Shown: positions 1 to 4,762, counted from the first letter of the stretch. The stretch: DNA of 5,833 nucleotides from Rickettsiales bacterium (GCA_023301015.1 JALZVI010000022.1:1-5833); one strand, 5' to 3'. Notes: generated by a model not told the origin, from the letters alone. Program-made: numbers and translations.

Positions 1-15
1 GTGCTCTTCCGATCT
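1..15 (+). other. Residual Illumina adapter sequence
   Basis: The first 15 bases, GTGCTCTTCCGATCT, are identical to the 3' end of the Illumina TruSeq read-2 adapter. They should be read as untrimmed library sequence, not genome. Genomic sequence probably begins at base 16. The exact 15-base match, placed precisely at the contig end, makes coincidence very unlikely. Confidence 0.95.
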
Positions 16-23
16 CAGTACTC

Positions 24-42
24 ACAAATATTTGTTAACAAA
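24..42. promoter_or_regulatory. Two overlapping 12-bp palindromes, possible operator
   Basis: ACAAATATTTGT (24-35) and TTTGTTAACAAA (31-42) are both perfect palindromes and share TTTGT. They lie about 50 bp upstream of the TATAAT-like box of the first gene. This layout suits a binding site for a dimeric regulator, but the stretch is AT-rich and close to the adapter junction, so function is inferred only. The 8-mer TTTGTTAA within it recurs in other intergenic stretches of the window. Confidence 0.3.
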
Positions 43-66
43 GCCGCTCAACTTTCTCTAATCGCT

Positions 67-98
67 TTGATATACAAAGGATAGAGTACGCATATAAT
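67..98 (+). promoter_or_regulatory. Candidate promoter of the Gly-rich small protein
   Basis: A perfect TATAAT lies at 93-98, 16 bases before the ATG at 115. The best -35-like element, TTGATA at 67-72, is 20 bp upstream, which is longer than ideal. The predicted start near 105 would leave a leader of about 10 nt with no Shine-Dalgarno site. The -10 box is convincing; the -35 is weak. Confidence 0.4.
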
Positions 99-114
99 GC
101 AAACCTAAAAAATA

Positions 115-339
115 ATGAATACAATAATACTAGCCGCCATAAGCGGCGGACAAGTACTCGCGGTAACAATCATTGCCTTACTAATCATCGTAATCATAGC
201 CGTCTTCGGTGGCGGCGGCGGTGGTCGCAGAGGCGGCGGTGGCGGTGGCGGCTCTGGCGGATTCTTCTTCGGCGACGGAGGAGGAAGCGACTGGGGTGGC
301 GACGGCGGCGATGGTGGCTGCGGTGGCGGTGGCGAATAA
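115..339 (+). CDS. Small single-pass membrane protein with Gly-rich tail
   Basis: This 74-residue protein has a short N-terminal segment, one hydrophobic helix at about residues 14-30 (VLAVTIIALLIIVIIAVF and nearby), and then a tail made mostly of Gly with an Arg pair, FFFGD, SDWGGDGGDGG, one Cys and a final Glu. Gly-rich tails of this kind occur at the C-terminus of several families of small or TPM-type bacterial membrane proteins, but I cannot assign a family. The helix probably anchors it in the inner membrane; which side the tail faces is unclear. The ATG is chosen because it follows a TATAAT box and the hydrophobic segment starts soon after; there is no Shine-Dalgarno site. A terminator begins 19 bases after the stop, as expected for a complete single-gene unit. 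The GGY-codon run is low complexity and prone to slippage, so tail length may vary. The Pro-rich reverse frame is an artefact of it. Confidence 0.7.
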   Translation: MNTIILAAISGGQVLAVTIIALLIIVIIAVFGGGGGGRRGGGGGGGSGGFFFGDGGGSDWGGDGGDGGCGGGGE

Positions 340-357
340 CACCCAACACCAGAAATC

Positions 358-385
358 AAGGCGTCCTTTAAGGGCGCCTTTTTTT
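358..385 (+). terminator. Rho-independent terminator, copy 1
   Basis: The stem AAGGCG...CGCCTT, with inner CC/GG pairs, one T-G wobble and a small TTTAA loop, is followed by seven T residues (379-385). It begins 19 bases after the stop of the Gly-rich gene and ends its transcript. The element, extended to 389, is identical over 32 bp to the one at 654-685. Confidence 0.88.
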
Positions 386-512
386 GTTAAAAACTGCGCA
401 TCCTTGGCTATTCTTGCAATAAGCCCGCAAATATGCTATTAACAAATTTAAACCTCCTCTCAGCACTTCACTTGAAATGCTTGAGAATACGCACAATGTG
501 CACAATTCAAAC
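386..512 (+). promoter_or_regulatory. Leader/intergenic stretch with operator-like repeats
   Basis: This stretch lies between the first terminator and the 43-aa gene. Around 409-414 there is TATTCT, 16 bp after TTAAAA (387-392), a weak promoter candidate placed like the promoter that follows the second terminator. CCTCCT at about 453-458 is complementary to a Shine-Dalgarno core. Just before the ATG at 513, GCACA-A-TGTGC (491-501) is an interrupted palindrome, TGTGCACA (497-504) is a perfect one, and GCACAAT is directly repeated at 491 and 500. A 27-codon frame from ATG 433 ends in a TGA (514-516) that overlaps the ATG at 513. None of these is strong alone; regulation of the 43-aa gene is a guess. 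Confidence 0.25.
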
Positions 513-644
513 ATGAAAGAAAAAACAACCCAATGGATCAATGAGAATCCAGACCTAGCAATGTTAGTTGCGGGTCTCGGTTTCATTGCAGTCCCCGTGG
601 TGATGGCTATGGTTGCGTTCTATCGCTACACCAAAGCCAAATAA
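513..644 (+). CDS. 43-aa single-pass membrane protein
   Basis: The product starts MKEKTTQWINENPDLAM. It has a charged, polar N-terminus of about 15 residues, one hydrophobic helix at about residues 16-37 (LVAGLGFIAVPVVMAMVAFY, with a central Pro at 28), and a basic C-terminal end RYTKAK. A positively charged flank after the helix favours a cytoplasmic C-terminus, though both ends carry Lys. I do not recognise a family. Support for a real gene comes from the complete start and stop, the coherent membrane-protein composition, and a strong terminator that begins 10 bases after the stop, the same layout as the preceding small gene. No Shine-Dalgarno site is visible before the ATG. Its small size makes it easy for automated annotation to miss. 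Spurious translation cannot be excluded without homologues. Confidence 0.6.
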   Translation: MKEKTTQWINENPDLAMLVAGLGFIAVPVVMAMVAFYRYTKAK

Positions 645-653
645 CATCACACA

Positions 654-681
654 AAGGCGTCCTTTAAGGGCGCCTTTTTTT
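654..681 (+). terminator. Rho-independent terminator, copy 2
   Basis: This is the same hairpin as at 358-385: stem AAGGCG...CGCCTT with inner CC/GG and seven T residues (675-681). It begins 10 bases after the stop of the 43-aa gene. The 32 bp at 654-685 match 358-389 exactly, and weaker similarity continues downstream (AAACT-CGC region). This points to duplication of a terminator unit rather than two independent hairpins. Confidence 0.88.
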
Positions 682-682
682 G

Positions 683-711
683 TTACAAACTCCGCCACCT
701 CTTGCTACAAT
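683..711 (+). promoter_or_regulatory. Promoter of the hydrolase-coq7 pair, leaderless type
   Basis: TTACAA (683-688), a 17-bp spacer and TACAAT (706-711) fit a housekeeping sigma promoter. The ATG at 718 lies seven bases after the -10 box, so transcription would start at or next to the start codon, giving a leaderless mRNA. There is no Shine-Dalgarno site, which agrees. The promoter starts immediately after the T-run of the upstream terminator. Confidence 0.5.
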
Positions 712-717
712 AGCTTC

Positions 718-1443
718 ATGACAAAAAAACACCAGCACATCGCCTATAACCACATCGCTGGCAAAGCCCCGGGCGTCATCTTCTGCGGCGGTTTCCGCTC
801 CGACATGAGCGGCTCAAAAGCGCTGTTCCTCGAATCCCTCTGCCGCGAACTCGGCCTCTCCTTCCTCCGCTTCGACTATTCAGGCCACGGCGAATCTGAG
901 CACGACTTTGCCGATTGCACCATCTCCGACTGGCGCGCCGACACACTGCTAGCACTTGACGAACTCACGCAAGGCGAGCAAATCATCATCGGCTCATCCA
1001 TGGGCGGGTGGCTTGCCCTCCACGCCGCCATCAGCCGCCCCGAGCGCATCAAAGCCCTTGTCGGAATTGCAGCTGCACCCGACTTCACTGAGGACTTGAT
1101 GTGGAATGGCTTCGACGATTTCACCCGCAAAAAAATCATCCGCGACGGCCAGCTAATCACCCCAAACTGCTACGAGGGCGAGGAAGATTATATCATCACC
1201 CACAAGCTCATCGAAGACGGCCGCAAAAACTTGTTGCTTGGCGCGCCGATGGAAATCAACTGCCCAATCCGCCTCCTCCACGGCATGGCAGATGAAGACG
1301 TCCCACATGAATATGCCAGCAAAATCGCCGAGAAAATCACCAGCGACGACGTGCAAATCCACCTCCTAAAAAACTCAGGCCACCGCATGAGCGCCCCGAA
1401 CGAGTTGCAATTATTGCGCGAAACACTTATATCTTTACTATGA
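718..1443 (+). CDS. Alpha/beta hydrolase, ABHD10-like
   Basis: The 241-residue protein is a single alpha/beta hydrolase domain. The nucleophile elbow is GSSMGG with Ser94; HGMADEDVP places the acid at Asp192 and SGHRM places the base at His222. The segment CGGFRSDMSG near residues 23-32 probably supplies the oxyanion hole, and RFDYSGHGES (51-60) is typical of the family. The set GGFRSDM, GSSMGGW, DFTEDLMW, LHGMADEDVP and GHRMS resembles the bacterial relatives of mitochondrial ABHD10, an acyl-thioesterase/esterase. The substrate here is unknown. The ATG at 718 is preferred over an upstream in-frame non-ATG start at 613, because that extension would translate the terminator hairpin. The stop overlaps the coq7 start by four bases (ATGA), implying cotranscription and translational coupling. 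It is probably cytoplasmic: no signal peptide is seen. Confidence 0.92.
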   Translation: MTKKHQHIAYNHIAGKAPGVIFCGGFRSDMSGSKALFLESLCRELGLSFLRFDYSGHGESEHDFADCTISDWRADTLLALDELTQGEQIIIGSSMGGWLALHAAISRPERIKALVGIAAAPDFTEDLMWNGFDDFTRKKIIRDGQLITPNCYEGEEDYIITHKLIEDGRKNLLLGAPMEINCPIRLLHGMADEDVPHEYASKIAEKITSDDVQIHLLKNSGHRMSAPNELQLLRETLISLL

Positions 1444-1961
1444 CCAAGCCAAACCCAAACAACGAAACCCTAGAGCAAATGCTGCGCGTTGATCATGCGG
1501 GGGAATATGGCGCGAACCGCATTTATGAGGGGCAGCTGGCCATTTTGAAGAACTCAAAACTCCGCCCCGAGCTGGAGCATATGTTGGAGCAAGAACGGGA
1601 ACATCTGGCCAAATTCAACGAACTTCTACCCAAACACAAAGTCCGCCCATCCGCCCTAATGCCCCTATGGCACATTGGCGGCTTGGCACTGGGTGCGGGC
1701 TCTGCACTACTAGGCGAGAAAGCAGCAATGGCATGCACAGTTGCGGTAGAAGAGGCGATTGACGAGCATTATGCCGAGCAAGAAGAAATTTTGCCAGAGG
1801 GAGAGCTGAAAGAAACCGTGAAGAAATTCCGCGCCGAAGAGCTGGAACATCGCGATGCAGGCTTGGAAAATGGCGCCGAAGATATGCCTGGCTATGAAAT
1901 TTTCCACACCGCCATAAAAGCCGCCTGCAAAGCCTCAATTTTTCTAGCGAAACGTTTTTAG
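1440..1961 (+). CDS. coq7: Coq7 demethoxyubiquinone hydroxylase
   Basis: Coq7 is the di-iron monooxygenase that hydroxylates the demethoxyubiquinone ring at the penultimate step of ubiquinone synthesis. It acts on the inner-membrane surface. The 173-residue protein has the ferritin-like ligand set: Glu22 (HAGEYGA), Glu52 and His55 (EREH), Glu104 (VAVEEAI) and Glu134 with His137 (EELEH). The region around residues 77-103 (LWHIGGLALGAGSALLGEKA) is the hydrophobic stretch that docks on the membrane and binds the lipid substrate. The length matches the compact alphaproteobacterial and mitochondrial form, and the start RVDHAGEYGA near residue 16 shows that nothing is missing. The ATG overlaps the stop of the hydrolase gene and has no Shine-Dalgarno site of its own, so translation is probably coupled. 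No terminator is seen after the stop. Confidence 0.96.
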   Translation: MTKPNPNNETLEQMLRVDHAGEYGANRIYEGQLAILKNSKLRPELEHMLEQEREHLAKFNELLPKHKVRPSALMPLWHIGGLALGAGSALLGEKAAMACTVAVEEAIDEHYAEQEEILPEGELKETVKKFRAEELEHRDAGLENGAEDMPGYEIFHTAIKAACKASIFLAKRF

Positions 1962-1985
1962 ACATCAGCGACTATAGAAAAACCA

Positions 1986-2014
1986 TTGACAGTTTTGTTA
2001 ATTTTAACTAACAA
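1986..2014 (+). promoter_or_regulatory. Promoter of the 132-aa gene with overlapping inverted repeat
   Basis: A consensus TTGACA at 1986-1991 is followed by 17 bp and TAACAA (2009-2014). The ATG at 2022 is eight bases further, again suggesting a leaderless transcript. The inverted repeat TTTGTTA (1994-2000) / TAACAAA (2009-2015) covers the spacer and the -10 box, a position where a bound repressor would block the polymerase. The same half-site occurs as a palindrome at 31-42. Confidence 0.5.
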
Positions 2015-2021
2015 AGCGCTT

Positions 2022-2420
2022 ATGAAAATACTACTAATCACAGCGGACATTGAAATAGAAGATGTTCACACAGAATGGTTGGAGCAATCCCATAGCCCAG
2101 CAAATGAAGTTCAAATCGCAGACCCTTCAAAGGATAACCATTTCCATAACAAGATTTTGGACAAACATGACATTGTCGTCGCAATTTTAGGGGAAGACGG
2201 CAACCACACTAATATTCGCAGACAACTTAAAGATGCTAAAATTTGCAGCAACAACTCCAGTACAAAATTTCTGTTCGCAACAACCAATGACAGAGATCTA
2301 TTAAAAACGACGCCAGCAAATATGGAATATTGCAGAGTATCAGACCTAAGCGAGGCTAATAGATGCCGCGAGATTTTGGAAAAAGCTATCGGCGCAGGAC
2401 AAGAAAGAGGAATTCACTAA
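2022..2420 (+). CDS. Hypothetical 132-aa protein, alpha/beta fold
   Basis: I do not recognise this protein. It starts with a hydrophobic beta strand (KILLITADI), has a second likely strand at DIVVAILGEDG near residues 50-60 and a third at TKFLFATTND near residues 80-90, and ends in a helix rich in Glu and Arg. The strand-helix alternation suggests a small cytoplasmic three-layer alpha/beta domain, such as a receiver, TIR-like or nucleotide-binding fold, but no diagnostic motif settles which. The ATG at 2022 is chosen over a TTG at 1986 because that TTG is the start of a TTGACA -35 box. By eye its codon choice is more AT-rich than the hydrolase gene, so recent acquisition is possible. The stop overlaps the convergent M23 gene by four bases, with no terminator between them. 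Confidence 0.68.
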   Translation: MKILLITADIEIEDVHTEWLEQSHSPANEVQIADPSKDNHFHNKILDKHDIVVAILGEDGNHTNIRRQLKDAKICSNNSSTKFLFATTNDRDLLKTTPANMEYCRVSDLSEANRCREILEKAIGAGQERGIH

Positions 2421-3772
2421 TTAACAGAATCCGCAGAAATTGCAGGCGCAGCATTTCCACCCCTTTCAAAATCCACACGACTCATCCCCTTCTTCAGCTC
2501 CGCCAAAACCCCGTCCCTACGCAGCTTAAACTTCTTCAGCGCATCGCCCGTTAGCTTGCGGACAATATTAAACTTCGCGTTCTGTGGGTTAATCTGCTTG
2601 CCGTTTTTATGCACCTCATAATGCAAATGCGGCCCCGTGCTGCGCCCAGTTGAGCCAACATAGGCAATCACCTGGCCTTGCTTCACGCGCGTGCCTTTTT
2701 TCATGCCCTTGGCAAATTTGCTCGCATGCGCATAGGCCGTGCTATAAGTCCCGTTATGGCGAATTTTCACATAATTACCATAGCCACCTTTGCGCCCAAC
2801 ATAGGTCAGCGTTCCGTCACCCGCAGCATAAATTGGCGTTCCCGTCGGCGCTGCAAAATCAACCCCTGCATGCAAGCGAGTATAGCCCAAAATTGGGTGC
2901 TTGCGGTTGCCGAACCTGCTCGAAATCCGCGCCCCATTCACAGGCGTACGCAACAATGCCTTTTTCACATTATGCCCATTTGCGTGATAATATCCGTAAG
3001 AGCCATCGTCATTTTCCGTCACAAAAATCTCGATGTCTTCACGCTTCAATTTCAACTTCGCATATGCAGGCATCCGCCCCTTAACCAGCTCCGAATCCTT
3101 CGTATACGCCTCATACAAAACCTCAAATTCCGTTCCCGGTTGAATGTCACGTTGGAAATCAATCACAAAGCTGAGCGCCGCTATCAACTGCAAAGTCACA
3201 TTATCAGTCACGCCTGCCTTAATCATCGATTCATAAAAACTGCTGTCAATCACACCCGCTGCGTGGATGTAAGTTTTGTCCAAATCAACCTCTTCGATTT
3301 CGGCCTTGAAGTTACCTTCGCCGTCCACATTCAAGTTCACAATTTCCAAAATTGAAGGCTGAAAGCTCAGGCTCTCAATATGCTTCAGCTTTTCCGCCGC
3401 TTCGCCGCCATCAATCAGCGCCGCAACTTCTGCGTCTTCCAATTCCAATGCGATATCTTGGCCAGCGCGGAGTTTGCGCAAGTCAAAAACATCATTCACC
3501 GCAGCCACCGCAGCAGCAACTTCACCCGCAGCAACTCCTTTCTCTTGCAACAATCCAGACAATGTCTGCCCTGGCTTCACCTCAATATCAACACCAACAA
3601 CCATCGGCTCTGGCGCAGCTTCATCAAGCACAACTTGCTGGAGCGAAGCATCGGCCACAACTTCATCAGGTTCAGAAATATTCGCCATGCCATACGCAAT
3701 CACCACCGCGCCGATGATGAATAGGATTATGTATGGAAGTTTCTTTCTGGGCTTGGAATTATAATTAATCAT
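2417..3772 (-). CDS. Membrane-anchored M23 murein endopeptidase, MepM-like
   Basis: The 451-residue protein is a LytM/M23 metallopeptidase that cleaves peptide cross-links in peptidoglycan. A basic start (KPRKK) and one helix at about 13-30 anchor it in the inner membrane. A LysM/OapA-like segment (about 60-110, VKPGQTLSGLL...LRAGQDI) follows, then an M23-associated N-terminal domain (about 128-262), then the catalytic domain (about 283-395). Zn ligands are His301 and Asp305 (HAGVD) and His384; His349 (YAHAS) and His382 (GPHLHYEV) complete the active site, so it should be active. The tail after 400 is Lys-rich and ends in a disordered Ala/Ser stretch. The architecture matches Escherichia coli MepM (YebA) and other M23 endopeptidases. 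The gene has its own promoter, lies downstream of the beta-barrel terminator, and its end overlaps the convergent 132-aa gene by four bases. A four-codon frame (ATG TTT CTT GCA TGA) ends on its start codon; it is probably chance. Confidence 0.94.
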   Translation of the reverse strand: MINYNSKPRKKLPYIILFIIGAVVIAYGMANISEPDEVVADASLQQVVLDEAAPEPMVVGVDIEVKPGQTLSGLLQEKGVAAGEVAAAVAAVNDVFDLRKLRAGQDIALELEDAEVAALIDGGEAAEKLKHIESLSFQPSILEIVNLNVDGEGNFKAEIEEVDLDKTYIHAAGVIDSSFYESMIKAGVTDNVTLQLIAALSFVIDFQRDIQPGTEFEVLYEAYTKDSELVKGRMPAYAKLKLKREDIEIFVTENDDGSYGYYHANGHNVKKALLRTPVNGARISSRFGNRKHPILGYTRLHAGVDFAAPTGTPIYAAGDGTLTYVGRKGGYGNYVKIRHNGTYSTAYAHASKFAKGMKKGTRVKQGQVIAYVGSTGRSTGPHLHYEVHKNGKQINPQNAKFNIVRKLTGDALKKFKLRRDGVLAELKKGMSRVDFERGGNAAPAISADSVN

Positions 3773-3813
3773 GCAAGAAACATAAATTGCCGCCCCACGC
3801 CTGTCCAGCCCAA

Positions 3814-3842
3814 ATTAAGGTTTTTTCAAAGATTCTTGCCAA
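3814..3842 (-). promoter_or_regulatory. Candidate promoter of the M23 peptidase gene
   Basis: Read on the minus strand, TTGGCA (3842-3837) is followed by a 17-bp spacer and CTTAAT (3819-3814). The predicted start near 3807 gives a leader of about 35 nt. No clear Shine-Dalgarno site precedes the ATG at 3772. The promoter lies just after the terminator of the upstream beta-barrel gene, as expected for a separate transcription unit. Confidence 0.45.
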
Positions 3843-3851
3843 AATCAGGGC

Positions 3852-3883
3852 AAAAAAAAGCACCGCCGAAGCGATGCTTTTTT
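3852..3883 (-). terminator. Strong rho-independent terminator with UUCG loop
   Basis: On the minus strand the stem GCATCGC pairs with GCGGTGC (seven pairs, one T-G) across a TTCG tetraloop, followed by eight T residues. It is preceded by an A-run, so it could also work in the plus direction. It starts 15 bases after the stop of the beta-barrel gene and separates it from the M23 gene. Confidence 0.93.
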
Positions 3884-3897
3884 AAAAATTAAAAAAC

Positions 3898-4524
3898 CTA
3901 GAATCTAAGTTTTGCGCCCACCTCAACTGAGTGGTTATCATATTCAAATTCTGTTGTTCCAGCGCCTGTGTTATTCACGTCAGGGTCATTGAATGTACCC
4001 AAATATTTATAACCAATAGTCAACTCAGTACGCGGCAAGTTTTCAGGAGCATACCCAACGCCGGCCATCACTTGATAAATACCAACAGTATCATCACCAG
4101 AAGCACCAGCTGCATTTGTTGGATCAACCGAAATTTCTGCAGCACCAACACCAGCACCAAGATATGGCATCACGTTGCTGCCCTGAGTTGTGAAATCGTA
4201 GTAATAGTTTGCAGCAACAACATCGGCTTCAACATCGCCACCTACTCCGCCCAAATCACTCTGGCGGTTGCTATACTCAAGCTCAACTCTGCTTCTGCCA
4301 AAATCTCTATCTTGAGAGATAATATACCCCAAACTTGCACCAAGTGCTATTCCTTCATCATGCCCAAACTCGCCTGAAGCACCGTTTGATGTAAAATCAG
4401 AATCTGACTGGAATGTACCACCTACGCTCAAACCAACATACCAATATGGCCATGTGTCTTGCGCTGAAGCGCTTGTTGAAACCGTTGCCGCCAAAATCGC
4501 CGCTGTGAATAATGCTTTTTTCAT
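3898..4524 (-). CDS. Outer-membrane beta-barrel protein
   Basis: The 208-residue protein has a typical Sec signal peptide (MKKALFTAAILAATVSTSASA, cut expected after Ala21 in the ASA-Q site). The mature part of about 187 residues shows alternating amphipathic strands (YVGLSVGGTFQ, GIALGASLGYIIS, RVELEYSNRQ, VVAANYYYDF, MPYLGAGVGAAEI, YQVMAGVGYA, RTELTIGYKYLG, HSVEVGAKLRF), about eight in all. It ends in KLRF, the terminal aromatic signal read by the BAM complex. This fits the eight-stranded OMP_b-brl type of small porin-like or OmpA/OmpW-like barrels; the ligand or role is unknown. The loops are rich in Asp, Gly and Asn and would face outward. It has its own promoter, a GAGGGA Shine-Dalgarno site six bases before the ATG and a strong terminator, so it is a single-gene unit that looks built for high expression. 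Confidence 0.92.
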   Translation of the reverse strand: MKKALFTAAILAATVSTSASAQDTWPYWYVGLSVGGTFQSDSDFTSNGASGEFGHDEGIALGASLGYIISQDRDFGRSRVELEYSNRQSDLGGVGGDVEADVVAANYYYDFTTQGSNVMPYLGAGVGAAEISVDPTNAAGASGDDTVGIYQVMAGVGYAPENLPRTELTIGYKYLGTFNDPDVNNTGAGTTEFEYDNHSVEVGAKLRF

Positions 4525-4530
4525 TGTTTT

Positions 4531-4536
4531 TCCCTC
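4531..4536 (-). promoter_or_regulatory. Shine-Dalgarno site of the beta-barrel gene
   Basis: On the minus strand, GAGGGA lies six bases before the ATG at 4524 (the GAGG core is eight bases away). It fixes this start. It is the only clear Shine-Dalgarno sequence I see in the window; the other genes with visible starts have none or may be leaderless. Confidence 0.7.
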
Positions 4537-4559
4537 AAAGAATTTAAATTTCTAAGCTG

Positions 4560-4587
4560 ATATTATCAACCCCAAGCTCATTTGCAA
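4560..4587 (-). promoter_or_regulatory. Promoter of the beta-barrel gene
   Basis: Read on the minus strand, TTGCAA (4587-4582), a 16-bp spacer and TAATAT (4565-4560) form a good housekeeping-type promoter. Transcription would start near 4553, leaving a leader of about 29 nt that holds the Shine-Dalgarno site. Confidence 0.55.
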
Positions 4588-4656
4588 GCAATTTTTGGAA
4601 TCTAGAACTAATTGAGATTGTTTATTAAAAATGTGAGTCCAGCAGAACTCCCCAGC

Positions 4657-4704
4657 CTTGAGCACGTTTCAGCCTGCAAGCCGAAGGCGCAGCGGGGGAA
4701 CAAT
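4657..4704. repeat. 48-bp direct repeat, copy 1
   Basis: This 48-bp unit starts CTTGAGCACGTTTCAG and ends GCGGGGGAACAAT. It is repeated with one mismatch (C at 4673, T at 4731) at 4715-4762. Each unit can fold CTGC-(AA)-GCC-GAA-GGC-GCAG into a short hairpin with a two-base bulge (the first unit at about 4674-4692). It is markedly more GC-rich than the surrounding intergenic DNA, as in REP-type intergenic palindromic repeats. No coding frame explains it. Confidence 0.85.
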
Positions 4705-4714
4705 AAAAAAAACT

Positions 4715-4762
4715 CTTGAGCACGTTTCAGTCTGCAAGCCGAAGGCGCAGCGGGGGAACAAT
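4715..4762. repeat. 48-bp direct repeat, copy 2
   Basis: This copy has the same orientation as the first, with a period of 58 bp. The 10-bp gap between them is mostly an A-run. Its last base is the final base of the pepF stop codon, so the unit abuts the gene exactly. On the pepF transcript its hairpin is followed about 20 nt later by eight U residues (4712-4705), which could act as a weak, non-canonical terminator. Confidence 0.85.

Noticed and set aside
105..359. Minus-strand Pro-rich frame of 84 residues
   Set aside because: It is the antisense shadow of the Gly-rich codons (GGN reads as CCN on the other strand) and has no promoter or start signal.
209..442. Plus-strand Ala/Val-rich 77-residue frame
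   Set aside because: It is the out-of-frame reading of the GGY repeat and runs through the terminator hairpin into intergenic DNA.
368..586. Minus-strand 72-residue frame
   Set aside because: It lies antisense to the 43-aa gene and its leader and ends inside the terminator. No coding signal supports it.
613..717. N-terminal extension of the alpha/beta hydrolase
   Set aside because: It would begin at a non-ATG codon inside the 43-aa gene and translate the terminator hairpin; the ATG at 718 follows a good promoter.
1986..2021. TTG start twelve codons before the 132-aa gene
   Set aside because: The TTG is part of a TTGACA -35 box, and the added residues cover promoter DNA with no Shine-Dalgarno site.
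2678..3355. Plus-strand 225-residue frame
   Set aside because: It is antisense to the M23 peptidase, whose active-site motifs are intact in the minus frame.
4657..4762. CRISPR array
   Set aside because: There are only two 48-bp repeats separated by a 10-bp A-rich gap. No spacer-length unique sequence or cas gene is present.
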